DNA of 19,201 bases from Acidobacteriaceae bacterium (GCA_003156235.1 PMGP01000392.1:1-19201), one strand, 5' to 3'; counted from the first letter of the stretch, positions 8,339 to 16,741 are shown. Notes: generated by a model not told the origin, from the sequence alone. Made by a program: numbers and translations.

Positions 8339-8484
8339 TTTGCGAATCGTTAGAGTGCTGTAAGTTCGGCGTGTACCCGGTATTCTGGCTTGCCGGATGG
8401 CTACTCTGTTCTTGTAAAAAGGCTATCGACATCTCTTAGCCGCTGCGTGTTTACGAGGGGGAACATTTGAAGGAGTACGCAGCA

Positions 8485-8517
8485 ATGATCAGCGATTTCA
8501 CAGGTAAATCTTTTTAG
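8485..8517 (+). CDS. Possible 10-codon leader peptide (MISDFTGKSF)
   Basis: An ATG at 8485 is preceded, 9 nt upstream, by AAGGAG (8470-8475) and opens a 10-codon frame ending in TAG at 8515-8517. That stop codon overlaps the receptor's own Shine-Dalgarno (TAGGAGG, 8515-8521), so ribosomes finishing the leader would stop on the receptor initiation site. This suggests translational coupling. The peptide contains no run of a single amino acid that would point to classical attenuation. Such a short ORF can occur by chance; the support is its ribosome site and its exact stop position. Confidence 0.35.
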   Translation: MISDFTGKSF

Positions 8518-8528
8518 GAGGCAGGGAA

Positions 8529-11500
8529 ATGAACCTATGTAAACGATTGCTATGCAGCACGGTTCTGGCCGCGTTTTTCGGCTTCGGGTGCGGCAGCGCC
8601 TGGGCGCAGGACTCTGTGTCAGGCAGTATCAGCGGCACAGTGTCGGATGCGACCGGAGCCGTTATCGTTGGCGCCACAGTTACGCTGACCAACACCGACC
8701 GCGGCCAGGATGTTCGCGTCCTGAAAACCAATTCCGAGGGCTATTTCACTGCGACATCACTGCCGCTTGGAACCTATACGGTGAAAGTGGCGAATCCCGG
8801 ATTCAAAACCGCGACTGTTACTGGGCTCCAGCTGCACGCCGCTGATGCTCTGACCGTGAACAAGGTTCTGGTCGCCGGAAGCGCGAGCGAATCGATCACT
8901 GTTACAGCGTCTCAGGCACAGCTGAATCTGGAAAATGCGTCCTCTTCAGGCCTCATCACCGGCGACCAGATGAACGAGTTGGTGCTCAATGATCGCAACT
9001 ACGAGCAGTTTCTTACGTTGCAGCCCGGCGTCGTCTATGGCGGCACGACTGATCAGTTGTATGTCGGTTCGACGGCTCCTAGTGGAATGGCGAATACTGT
9101 CAACTTCTCAGTCAATGGCGGCCGCAATACGGACAATAACTGGACCATTGACGGCGCCGACAACGTGGATCGCGGATCCAACCTGACGCTGCTCACTTAT
9201 CCCAGCGTGGACGCCATTGCGGAAATCAAGACACTGCGCGGCCAGTACTCCGCCGAGTTCGGGCGCAGTGCCTCGGGCCAGGTCGATGTGGTCACCAAGT
9301 CCGGAACCAACAAGTTCCACGGGAGTGCTTACGAGTTCTGGCGCAATGATTTCCTGGATGCAGACAATTGGGGAAACAAGCTGGTTACGCCCGCAACGGC
9401 AATTCCAAAGTATCGTTACAACGACTTCGGCGAAACCATCGGCGGTCCGGTCAGGATTCCGCACCTCTACAACGGCACGGACAAGACCTTTTTCTTCTTC
9501 TCAGATGAGACCCGGCGCCTGGTGCAGTACACTACGGGAACGGCCTTCGTCCCCACCGCTGCCGAGCGGACGGGCGACTTCTCCAATTCCTACACCGGCC
9601 TCACCTCAGCAACGGGACCGGTTTCGGTCTGCACAGCGTATAACGCGACCAATGGAGCCTGCACCGCATACGGTGACAAGATTACGACCATTGATCCAGT
9701 AGCAGCGGCCTACATCAAGGACATCTACAGCCTGATTCCGGTGCCGCCCAGCTTGGCCGACATCGCTGCAGGGCAGGATCCGCATGCACTGCTGTCCACC
9801 GTGCCCAACATCTACAATAACAATCAAATTCTGGCCCGCGTCGACCAGACGTTCTCGCCCAAGCTGACTGTTTTCTATCGCTACATTCACGACACGTTCC
9901 CGATCATGGCCGGCGCGGGAACCTTCAATGCTCTTCCCATCCCGGGCCTCACTGCTACCAGCACCAAGAATCCGGGCACCGAGCATATGGGGCACGTCAC
10001 CTATCTCTTCTCGCCCACCATGCTGATGAACGCCGGTTACGCCTACTCCAGCAACGCAATTTTCACCACGCCCATCGGCGCTTTCACCACCGCTAACTCC
10101 ACCGATGTCAATCCCATGCTGCCATACAAAAACGTGCTCGGCGTAATTCCCACCCTCTCGTTTACCGGGAGCAACGCGCTTACCAATCTGGGCAGCACGG
10201 GCATCTATCACGACATCAACGAAAACCACAACGTCTTTGGCGATGTCACCAAGACGCTGGGCCGCCACACGCTTATTACAGGCGTCAGCTACAACCATTA
10301 CGAGAAGAAGGAGAACGCCACCGGAGGCAACCAGGGCGGCTTCACCTTTGCCGGCATCAACACTGGCATCTCCCCTGTTGTTGCCGGGCTGAATACGGCA
10401 ACACAAACGGACATTGCTTTTGCCAACTTCCTGACCGGCAACGCCAATGGCGGATTCAGCCAGGCGTCGAACGCCATTACGGCTGACATCCTGGAAACCA
10501 GCCTGGAGGTATTTGTTCAGGACAACTTCAAGTTATCGTCGCGACTGACGTTCAACCTGGGCGTGCGCTACAGCTACTATGCCCAGCCCACGGATGGCGG
10601 CCAACGTCTGAGCAACTTCAACCCGGCCACTTTCAATGCCGCCAATGCGTCGACCATCGGCAGCACGGGCTTGATTTGCTTCTATTCGGCCTCATTGTGC
10701 CCCAACACCAATGGGTACTTGACCACCAATCTCACCGGAAACTCCAATGCCGACTACCAGGGCATCAACTACATGAATGGCCTGATCTTCCAATCCGGCG
10801 CGGGTATCACAGGCCATCCTTCTCCGTTCGGCAACAAGGTCGCCCATGCGGACAAATACAACTTCGCGCCGCGTTTCGGTTTCGCTTATGACCTCTTCGG
10901 CAACGGCAAAACCTCGCTCCGAGGCGGCTATGGCTGGGCCTATAACGCGTCGGAAGTGAGCTACTATGAGACGGCGGTCTTTAACAATCCACCCGCTGTG
11001 ACCAACTACGCGCTCTCGACCGCGGTTCTGGACGACCCCGCGGGTACTTCGGCAACCATTGCGGCCTCGACGACGCCGGGCCTCATTGAAGGCACCCCGC
11101 TTAACTACCACACGCCGTATACCCAGCAGTTCTCGCTGGATATCCAGCAGCAGTTGTCGCCGACCTTCATGCTCGACATCGGCTACTTCGGGACGCACGG
11201 CACCCACTTGATCGGCAAAGAGAACATCGATGAGCCGGTGCCCAACTCCTATCTCGGCAAGATCTCGCCGACCGATGTTGCCTCCTCTTGCAAGTATGCG
11301 GATTCCGCCGTGACCAGTTCTACCCCAGCGGCGTACATCAGCACAACCTGTGATCGCGGGCTCAACCAGGTCAGGCCGTACCTGGGCTACGTTGGCATCG
11401 ATTCGGTCCAGCCGATCTTCAACTCCAACTACAACGGCTTGCAGGTCAAGGCCACCAAGAAGTTCAAGGGCAAGAGCATGATCGACGCCAACTACACCTG

Positions 11501-12239
11501 GTCGCGCGATCTGACCAACGCCCAGGCTGACTACTCAGGCGGTCCGCAGAACACCTATAACATCAACGGCGATTATGGTCGCGCCGCCGACGACCGAAAT
11601 CATGTTCTATCAGTGGATGGCATCTATGAGCTGCCCTGGATGATTGATCAGCGCGGTGTCGCTGGCCACATCGTTGGCGGATGGGAGGTCTCCGGCATCC
11701 TGGCCATGAACTCCGGATTGCCGCTGACCATCACGGAGAGCTTGGGTGGCACGGTTTACTATGGCCCCGCTGGCACCATCAACCCAATCAACAACCAGGC
11801 AAACGGCAACGAAGCCAATGATTCCGCCGGAATTGGAGTTGCGGGAGCCACCTCTATCGGTTTCCGGCCCAACCAGATTGGCAACCCCCGGAATGGCTAC
11901 GGATCACAAATCCGCATTCCAAGTCAGTGGTTCTTTCGCGGTGCGTTCGCGGCGCCTCTGCCCGCTGCACTTAATCCAGGCGGACTCGGTCAGGTGGGTA
12001 ACGAAAAGCGCGGCGTGGTCAGCGCTCCGGGTTTCGAACGCATCGATCTGGGTCTCTTCCGGAACTTCAAGATTCTCGAAGGCCTGAAATTCCAGCTTCG
12101 CGGAGAAGCCTTCAACTTGCTCAACCACACCAACCTGGGCTCGCCCGGAGTTACTTCAACAACATCGAGTACTTTCGGAAAAATCACTACTGCCCGCGAC
12201 GCCCGCATCGTGCAAGTCGCCGGCAAGTTCACCTTCTAA
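8529..12239 (+). CDS. TonB-dependent-type outer-membrane receptor, Oar-like, with carboxypeptidase-regulatory domain
   Basis: Predicted outer-membrane porter of 1,236 residues. A Sec signal peptide covers 1-26 (cleavage after AWA). Residues ~30-115 form a carboxypeptidase-regulatory-like beta-sandwich (SGSISGTVSDATGAVIVGATV... SLPLGTYTVKVANPGF). The plug follows at ~120-265, with LNDRNYEQFLTLQPGVVYG and SVNGGRNTDNNWTIDGADN. A large beta-barrel extends to the end, finishing in a terminal phenylalanine (VAGKFTF), as outer-membrane proteins do. Mid-barrel text such as FQLRGEAFNLLNHTNLG is typical of the acidobacterial Oar-like family. The ribosome site is GGAGG (8517-8521), 7 nt before the ATG. 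No SusD-like partner is present. It lies between murQ and secreted cell-wall hydrolases, so uptake of muropeptides or amino-sugar oligomers is a reasonable guess. The family is large and substrates are rarely known. No obvious TonB box was identified by eye. Confidence 0.9.
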   Translation: MNLCKRLLCSTVLAAFFGFGCGSAWAQDSVSGSISGTVSDATGAVIVGATVTLTNTDRGQDVRVLKTNSEGYFTATSLPLGTYTVKVANPGFKTATVTGLQLHAADALTVNKVLVAGSASESITVTASQAQLNLENASSSGLITGDQMNELVLNDRNYEQFLTLQPGVVYGGTTDQLYVGSTAPSGMANTVNFSVNGGRNTDNNWTIDGADNVDRGSNLTLLTYPSVDAIAEIKTLRGQYSAEFGRSASGQVDVVTKSGTNKFHGSAYEFWRNDFLDADNWGNKLVTPATAIPKYRYNDFGETIGGPVRIPHLYNGTDKTFFFFSDETRRLVQYTTGTAFVPTAAERTGDFSNSYTGLTSATGPVSVCTAYNATNGACTAYGDKITTIDPVAAAYIKDIYSLIPVPPSLADIAAGQDPHALLSTVPNIYNNNQILARVDQTFSPKLTVFYRYIHDTFPIMAGAGTFNALPIPGLTATSTKNPGTEHMGHVTYLFSPTMLMNAGYAYSSNAIFTTPIGAFTTANSTDVNPMLPYKNVLGVIPTLSFTGSNALTNLGSTGIYHDINENHNVFGDVTKTLGRHTLITGVSYNHYEKKENATGGNQGGFTFAGINTGISPVVAGLNTATQTDIAFANFLTGNANGGFSQASNAITADILETSLEVFVQDNFKLSSRLTFNLGVRYSYYAQPTDGGQRLSNFNPATFNAANASTIGSTGLICFYSASLCPNTNGYLTTNLTGNSNADYQGINYMNGLIFQSGAGITGHPSPFGNKVAHADKYNFAPRFGFAYDLFGNGKTSLRGGYGWAYNASEVSYYETAVFNNPPAVTNYALSTAVLDDPAGTSATIAASTTPGLIEGTPLNYHTPYTQQFSLDIQQQLSPTFMLDIGYFGTHGTHLIGKENIDEPVPNSYLGKISPTDVASSCKYADSAVTSSTPAAYISTTCDRGLNQVRPYLGYVGIDSVQPIFNSNYNGLQVKATKKFKGKSMIDANYTWSRDLTNAQADYSGGPQNTYNINGDYGRAADDRNHVLSVDGIYELPWMIDQRGVAGHIVGGWEVSGILAMNSGLPLTITESLGGTVYYGPAGTINPINNQANGNEANDSAGIGVAGATSIGFRPNQIGNPRNGYGSQIRIPSQWFFRGAFAAPLPAALNPGGLGQVGNEKRGVVSAPGFERIDLGLFRNFKILEGLKFQLRGEAFNLLNHTNLGSPGVTSTTSSTFGKITTARDARIVQVAGKFTF

Positions 12240-12256
12240 CCTTTCGCATCTATAAC

Positions 12257-12290
12257 CAGAGCGGCGCCGGCTTCGGCTGGCGCCGTTCTG
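12257..12290 (+). terminator. 15-bp hairpin with UUCG tetraloop after the receptor gene
   Basis: Left arm 12257-12271 pairs fully with right arm 12276-12290 (13 Watson-Crick pairs and two G-U wobbles), closed by a C(TTCG)G tetraloop. It begins 18 nt after the receptor stop. No T-run follows (CTATCAAGG), so it may act as a non-canonical terminator, or protect the receptor mRNA 3' end and lower expression of the genes downstream. Confidence 0.6.
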
Positions 12291-12364
12291 CTATCAAGGA
12301 CTTCCGCATCCCAGCTTGTACCATAAACTTACAGCGCATCTCCGCGCATGGTGAGGTGAAACGA

Positions 12365-14584
12365 ATGTTCCGGTTTACTTATTTACGGAAACGCCTCCTG
12401 ATCTCCGCTATTGTTCCCTGCATTACGTCTTGCATTGGGCTAGGTGTCCAGTTGTTGCCGCAAACTGCTTTGCTGGCGCAGGATATTCCGCATTCTTCTT
12501 CCGCGCCGTCCGAGGCCCCGAAGTTAGCCCTGATTCCCATGCCGCGCGAGATTCGCGAAGTCGGAGATATTTCACTGGCGCAGGGCATCGGCATCCTGGC
12601 CGAAGGCAAAGATTCTGAAGACAACTTTGCTGCCGAAGACCTGGCGAGTGCGCTCAAGGAACGCGGCATCGACGCGCGTGCCGGCAGGATGGGCAAGATC
12701 AAGATTGTGCTGCTTCGCCAGAACACAAAGAAGGCTGCGGATATTCTCACCCGCGTCAAAGTCAACTTCGATCCGGCTATGCGCGACGAAGGCTACATTC
12801 TTGTTACCGATAAAGACATTACATACGACATTGCCGCAACGAGCGCGGGAATCTATTACGGCGCGCTAACCATCAAGCAACTGATTACCGGCAGCGGTGC
12901 ACAGGCTGTATTGCACGGAGTTGTGGTACGCGATTGGCCGGCCATGAAGTATCGCGGCCTGAGCGACGATCTCTCGCGCGGTCCCGTTCCCACACTGGAG
13001 TTTCAGAAACATCAGATTCGCGTGCTTTCCCAGTACAAGGTGAATGTTTACTCTCCATACTTTGAGAACACCTTTGCGTTTGCGTCCAATCCTCTTGCCG
13101 CGCTTCCCGGCGGTGCGATGACCCGCGCCGATGCGGAAGAGCTGGTGCACTATGCTAGCCAATATCACGTCACGATCATTCCCGAGCAAGAGGCATTTGG
13201 ACACCTGCATCGTGTTTTGATGTACGATATTTATTCGCAACTGGCGGAGACGCCTCACGGCTCCGTGCTGGCTCCGGGCCAGCCTGGCTCGCAGGAGTTG
13301 ATCCGGCAATGGTTCACGGAGATAGCCTCGATCTTTCCCGGCCCCTTCCTTCATATCGGCGCGGACGAAACCTTCGAGCTGGGAAGAGGGCAGACCAAAG
13401 AGCGCGTAACTCAGGAGGGGCTAAGCGCTGTCTATGTGGACTTTCTCAAACAGATTCATACGGGACTAACTCCTCTGCATAGAAAGCTGCTGTTTTGGGG
13501 CGACATAGCCATGGACAGTCCGCAACTGGTCAAGACACTGCCCAAGGATATGATTGCCGTCGCGTGGGAATACAATCCAAACCCCGATGGATACGACAAA
13601 TGGCTATTGCCGTATGTTGATGCTGGAATGGAGACTTGGGTGGCTCCGGGAGTTGATAACTGGCGGGTAGTCTATCCGAATTACAATGCCGGTCTGGATA
13701 ACATCCAGAGATTCGTCAGCGATGGGCAGCGGCTTGGTTCCACCGGCGTGTTGAATACCGTGTGGAATGATCTCGGCGAGGGCCTGTTCAATTTGGATTG
13801 GTATGGTGTGCTCTTTGGAGCGGCAGCCGGGTGGCAATCGGGAACAAGCGACATTCCTCAATTTCAAAAGAGCTATGGTCAGGTATTCCACGGCGATTTC
13901 ACAGGCAAGATTAACCAGGCGCAAGTGGAGCTTATGGCTGCGCAGACAACATTGAAAGATGCAGGACTCAGCTCCGCAACTGATAACTTGTTCTGGATCG
14001 ATCCGTGGAGCGTAGAAGGGCAACAGATCTCCGTTAAATTGCTGCCGGTTGTTCATGTGCTGCGCGTGCACGCCGAACAAGCCATTATTCTCATCGAACA
14101 GGCGCGGGCTGCGGCAGACTTGAGAGAGCCGGATGCGCTGGATGCTATGGAGATGGGTGCTCGGCGCATTGACTTTATCGGATACAAATTCCAGGTGGCG
14201 CAGGAAATTGCCGATAGCTACAGGCGCGCCTATCAGGCGCAGAACGATCCTGTCGCCATGCGCACAGTCAGCCGTGAGTTAGGCGCGATTACCGGTGTGA
14301 ACGGGGAATGCCAGGATCTGCGTGAAGTATATGGGCTGACCCGCGAGCTCTTTCGCCATGCATGGCTCCAGGAGAATCGACCTTACTGGCTTGACAATGT
14401 CATGGCGCGTTACGATCTCAGCATGCAATTATGGATTCAGCGCGCCAATCGCTTCAGTGAGGCAAGCTCGCAATATCGTCAGACGCACGTCCTACCCAAG
14501 CCGGAAGACGTAGGGTTGCCGGCGCTGCCGGCCACAGTTCCACCCATTCAAACGGATTTTCCTGGAATCAAGAAGGATAACTGA
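12365..14584 (+). CDS. Secreted GH20 beta-N-acetylhexosaminidase
   Basis: Glycoside hydrolase that removes terminal beta-GlcNAc (or GalNAc) by substrate-assisted catalysis. It has 739 residues from the ATG at 12365. I prefer this start because GAGGTG (12353-12358) lies 6 nt upstream, whereas the in-frame GTG at 12356 overlaps that site. A signal peptide (arginine-rich start, long hydrophobic stretch, cleavage near LLA-QD, ~38-40) sends it to the periplasm or beyond. Residues ~54-185 form the GH20 N-terminal alpha/beta domain (LALIPMPREI... SAGIYYGALTIKQL). A TIM barrel follows (~190-465) with WPAMKYRGLSDDLSRGPVP and the catalytic Asp334-Glu335 pair in HIGADET. The last ~270 residues are mostly helical and unassigned. 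It is 38 nt upstream of the NlpC/P60 gene, probably in one operon. In this locus it could do the NagZ job of taking GlcNAc off muropeptides; chitin-derived substrates are the alternative. Confidence 0.88.
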   Translation: MFRFTYLRKRLLISAIVPCITSCIGLGVQLLPQTALLAQDIPHSSSAPSEAPKLALIPMPREIREVGDISLAQGIGILAEGKDSEDNFAAEDLASALKERGIDARAGRMGKIKIVLLRQNTKKAADILTRVKVNFDPAMRDEGYILVTDKDITYDIAATSAGIYYGALTIKQLITGSGAQAVLHGVVVRDWPAMKYRGLSDDLSRGPVPTLEFQKHQIRVLSQYKVNVYSPYFENTFAFASNPLAALPGGAMTRADAEELVHYASQYHVTIIPEQEAFGHLHRVLMYDIYSQLAETPHGSVLAPGQPGSQELIRQWFTEIASIFPGPFLHIGADETFELGRGQTKERVTQEGLSAVYVDFLKQIHTGLTPLHRKLLFWGDIAMDSPQLVKTLPKDMIAVAWEYNPNPDGYDKWLLPYVDAGMETWVAPGVDNWRVVYPNYNAGLDNIQRFVSDGQRLGSTGVLNTVWNDLGEGLFNLDWYGVLFGAAAGWQSGTSDIPQFQKSYGQVFHGDFTGKINQAQVELMAAQTTLKDAGLSSATDNLFWIDPWSVEGQQISVKLLPVVHVLRVHAEQAIILIEQARAAADLREPDALDAMEMGARRIDFIGYKFQVAQEIADSYRRAYQAQNDPVAMRTVSRELGAITGVNGECQDLREVYGLTRELFRHAWLQENRPYWLDNVMARYDLSMQLWIQRANRFSEASSQYRQTHVLPKPEDVGLPALPATVPPIQTDFPGIKKDN

Positions 14585-14622
14585 CAAATTTACTGAGTGG
14601 GTGACATTATGGGAGAGGGAAA

Positions 14623-15525
14623 ATGAGGATTTGCAATAACTCCGTACTTTCACAGGCTCGCTATTTTCTGGTATTGTACGCCGCTTTCTGGAGCGCCGGC
14701 GCGGCAGGCCAGCAATCCGTTGCAAAACCGGACTATGTCGTTTCCAAGCCTGTAATCAACATGTACTCCTTCGCCTCCGCTGACAGCGATGTTGTATCGC
14801 AGGCTATTTATGGAGCAGGAGTTCTTTCTCTGGAAAAGAAAAATGGATGGGTTCATATCCGCACCGGCGATGACTACACCGGTTGGGTGGCTGAGACCGA
14901 CATCACGCCGCAGCAAGGCGTCTATGCTCCGGATGGAAAGGCGGTACGCGTTGTGGAATTGAGCGCGAACCTTTATCGCGAACCCAGCGTGACCAAACAC
15001 GCTCCCGTGCTGAACCTACCCTGGGAGGCGCGTCTGGAAGTGATTCTCGGCTCTGTGGACAAGGATGGACGCTGGCTCCAAGTCAAGCTTGTGAATGGTC
15101 AGACAGCATATGTTGAGCAAGGCAATGTAAGTGCGGATTTCGCGCCGTTGACCATCGAGCAGACCATTCAACTTGCGCGCAGGTTTCTTGGCGTCACTTA
15201 CACATGGGGCGGGGTCTCCAGTTATGGCTTTGACTGCTCCGGCTTCACGCAGATGCTGGTCCGCCAACGCGGGCACATTATGCCGCGGGATGCCGGCGTG
15301 CAGGCAAGCTGGAGTGGAGTAGTGCCGGTGGAACGCAAGGACTTGCAGCCGGGCGATCTTTTGTTTTTTGGCGCGAGCCTTACAAAGATCACCCATACGG
15401 GCATGTACATTGGCAATGGCGAGTTTATCCATGACACAACCAATACGCATCCTGGGGTCCAGATCAGCAAGCTGGACGGCATGCCATGGACTAAACTGCT
15501 GGTAGCGGCACGGAGAGTGAAATGA
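14623..15525 (+). CDS. Secreted SH3b-NlpC/P60 endopeptidase, YkfC-type (gamma-D-Glu-diamino acid)
   Basis: Cysteine peptidase expected to cut between gamma-D-Glu and the diamino acid of cell-wall peptides that have a free N-terminal L-Ala, releasing L-Ala-D-Glu. It has 300 residues: a signal peptide (1-~29, ending SAGAAG-QQ), two SH3b domains (~35-95 and ~105-172) and an NlpC/P60 domain (~177-300). The catalytic set is Cys205 (FDCSGF), His258 (THTGMY) and His270 (FIHDT). The spacings of 53 and 12 match those I recall for Bacillus cereus YkfC (C238/H291/H303). Asp223 (PRDA) and Tyr85 in the first SH3b domain fall at the same offset as the residues that bind the free amino terminus there. The start follows GGGAG by 7 nt. 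The stop overlaps the epimerase start (ATGA), and a dipeptide epimerase next door is the expected partner for this specificity. The diamino acid is presumably meso-DAP. Confidence 0.9.
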   Translation: MRICNNSVLSQARYFLVLYAAFWSAGAAGQQSVAKPDYVVSKPVINMYSFASADSDVVSQAIYGAGVLSLEKKNGWVHIRTGDDYTGWVAETDITPQQGVYAPDGKAVRVVELSANLYREPSVTKHAPVLNLPWEARLEVILGSVDKDGRWLQVKLVNGQTAYVEQGNVSADFAPLTIEQTIQLARRFLGVTYTWGGVSSYGFDCSGFTQMLVRQRGHIMPRDAGVQASWSGVVPVERKDLQPGDLLFFGASLTKITHTGMYIGNGEFIHDTTNTHPGVQISKLDGMPWTKLLVAARRVK

Positions 15526-16652
15526 TGAATCGGCGGGATCTGTTTAAAGCCGCGGGAGCAGTGGGCGTGGGCGCTGCAATGCCCGCGGCATTGTATGCTG
15601 TGGACGCACCGGCAACGGGCGGCAATGCCGTTGTTAAAACTGAGTTGAAACGCCTGATGCTGCGCCACACCTGGACGACCACGATGTCATCCAGCGCCTA
15701 TCGTGACACGGTTCACGTTCAGTATGAGCGTGACGGCATCACCGGATACGGCGAGGGCGCGCCGATCGTGCGCTACAAGGAATTTCCGGAGCAAGCCAAA
15801 CAGGCCATCGATGCGATCATCGACAAGATTGCCGCGGGCGACCCGCGAAAGTTCGATAAGTTTCTTGCCGAGGTGCGCAGCTTGCTTGGAGATCAACAAC
15901 ATGCGGCCATGGCCGCGGTGGACATTGCGATCTGCGATTGGATGGGCAAGAAACTCGGCATTCCGTTGTATCAGTATTTCGGACTCGACCCCGCGGACGC
16001 TCCTGTGACCACTTTTTCGATTGGCATCGACACGCCGGAGATTACGCGGCAAAAGACGCGCGAGGCGGAGGATTTTCCTGTACTGAAGGTGAAAGTTGGA
16101 CTGAAGAACGACGAAGAGACTATTGAGGCCGTGCGCAGTGTAACGAAAAAACCGTTGCGCGTGGATGCCAATGAAGGCTGGACCGACAAGGAAGAAGCCA
16201 TCCGCAAGATTAACTGGCTGGAGACGCAGGGCGTGGAGTTGATTGAGCAGCCAATGCCCGCGCATATGTTCGAAGAAACTAAGTATGTGCGCAGCAAGGT
16301 ACACATACCCATCATCGCCGACGAGGCTTGCACCCACGCGTCATTGATACCCGTGCTCAAGGAAGCTTACGACGGAATCAATGTGAAGCTGGATAAGTCG
16401 GGGGGCATTATGGAAGCCTACCGATGGATCAAGTTTGCCCGCGCGATGAATATGAAGGTGATGCTGGGCTGCATGGTTTCAAGTTCGTGCACGGTAACGG
16501 CAGCGGCTCATCTGGCGGCCCTTGTAGACTATCCAGACCTTGATGGAAATCTGCTGATTTCCAACGATCCTTACGAAGGTGTGAGGGTGCTGAAAGGGAA
16601 GTTGATCTTGCCGTCCGGGCCAGGCCTGGGGCTGAAGGTGCTGGCTTCGTAG
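15522..16652 (+). CDS. Dipeptide epimerase, L-Ala-D/L-Glu type, with Tat signal
   Basis: Enolase-superfamily enzyme (muconate-lactonising subgroup) that would convert L-Ala-D-Glu from cell wall into L-Ala-L-Glu. It has 376 residues. Visible catalytic elements are Lys189/Lys191 (LKVKVG), metal ligands Asp215 (VDANEGW), Glu242 (IEQP) and Asp267 (ADEA), and the opposite-face base Lys289 (NVKLDKSGG). Asp339-x-Asp341 (YPDLDGNLL) is the DxD motif that holds the dipeptide amino group in Ala-Glu epimerases, which favours that activity over muconate or succinylbenzoate chemistry. The N-terminus is a twin-arginine signal: NRRDLFK, then an Ala/Gly-rich hydrophobic stretch and an AALYA cleavage site. This implies export of the folded enzyme to the periplasm, whereas characterised relatives (YcjG, YkfB) are cytoplasmic. 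It starts at 15522 (ATG overlapping the previous TGA, GGAG 6 nt upstream) or at the next codon, 15525. Confidence 0.9.
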   Translation: MMNRRDLFKAAGAVGVGAAMPAALYAVDAPATGGNAVVKTELKRLMLRHTWTTTMSSSAYRDTVHVQYERDGITGYGEGAPIVRYKEFPEQAKQAIDAIIDKIAAGDPRKFDKFLAEVRSLLGDQQHAAMAAVDIAICDWMGKKLGIPLYQYFGLDPADAPVTTFSIGIDTPEITRQKTREAEDFPVLKVKVGLKNDEETIEAVRSVTKKPLRVDANEGWTDKEEAIRKINWLETQGVELIEQPMPAHMFEETKYVRSKVHIPIIADEACTHASLIPVLKEAYDGINVKLDKSGGIMEAYRWIKFARAMNMKVMLGCMVSSSCTVTAAAHLAALVDYPDLDGNLLISNDPYEGVRVLKGKLILPSGPGLGLKVLAS

Positions 16653-16741
16653 GCTTATCCGGCTCTGCGCGATTTCCGCCCGAAATTAGTCATCATTTAG
16701 TTAGTAAGTAGCCTGAAACTGCCCAGGCCAAGGGGATTCAA

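Larger units (their letters stand above)
8130..8528 (+). promoter_or_regulatory. Intergenic region and leader of the receptor gene
   Basis: This is a 399-bp gap without a supported ordinary gene. The first ~170 bp are AT-richer than the surroundings and hold nothing I can name; no convincing murQ terminator is visible. The rest holds a promoter (8309-8338), a likely ~180-nt untranslated leader with two small stems, and a 10-codon leader ORF. The stems are CCGGTA/TGCCGG at 8377-8396, and a nested pair with GTAAA 8414-8418 and TTTAC 8450-8454 enclosing GGCTA 8421-8425 and TAGCC 8437-8441. No known riboswitch class is recognised. Confidence 0.5.

Noticed and set aside
8166..8432. An 88-codon minus-strand open frame in the gap after murQ.
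   Set aside because: It has no recognisable domain or ribosome site and runs straight through the near-consensus promoter at 8309-8338 on the other strand; most likely chance.
16478..16489. Apparent loss of a conserved acidic residue in the epimerase (GCMVSSS, where some relatives have an xES pattern).
   Set aside because: As I recall, this position varies among dipeptide epimerases (E. coli YcjG also lacks Glu there), and the Lys/Asp/Glu catalytic set and DxD motif are intact, so I do not read it as inactivation.
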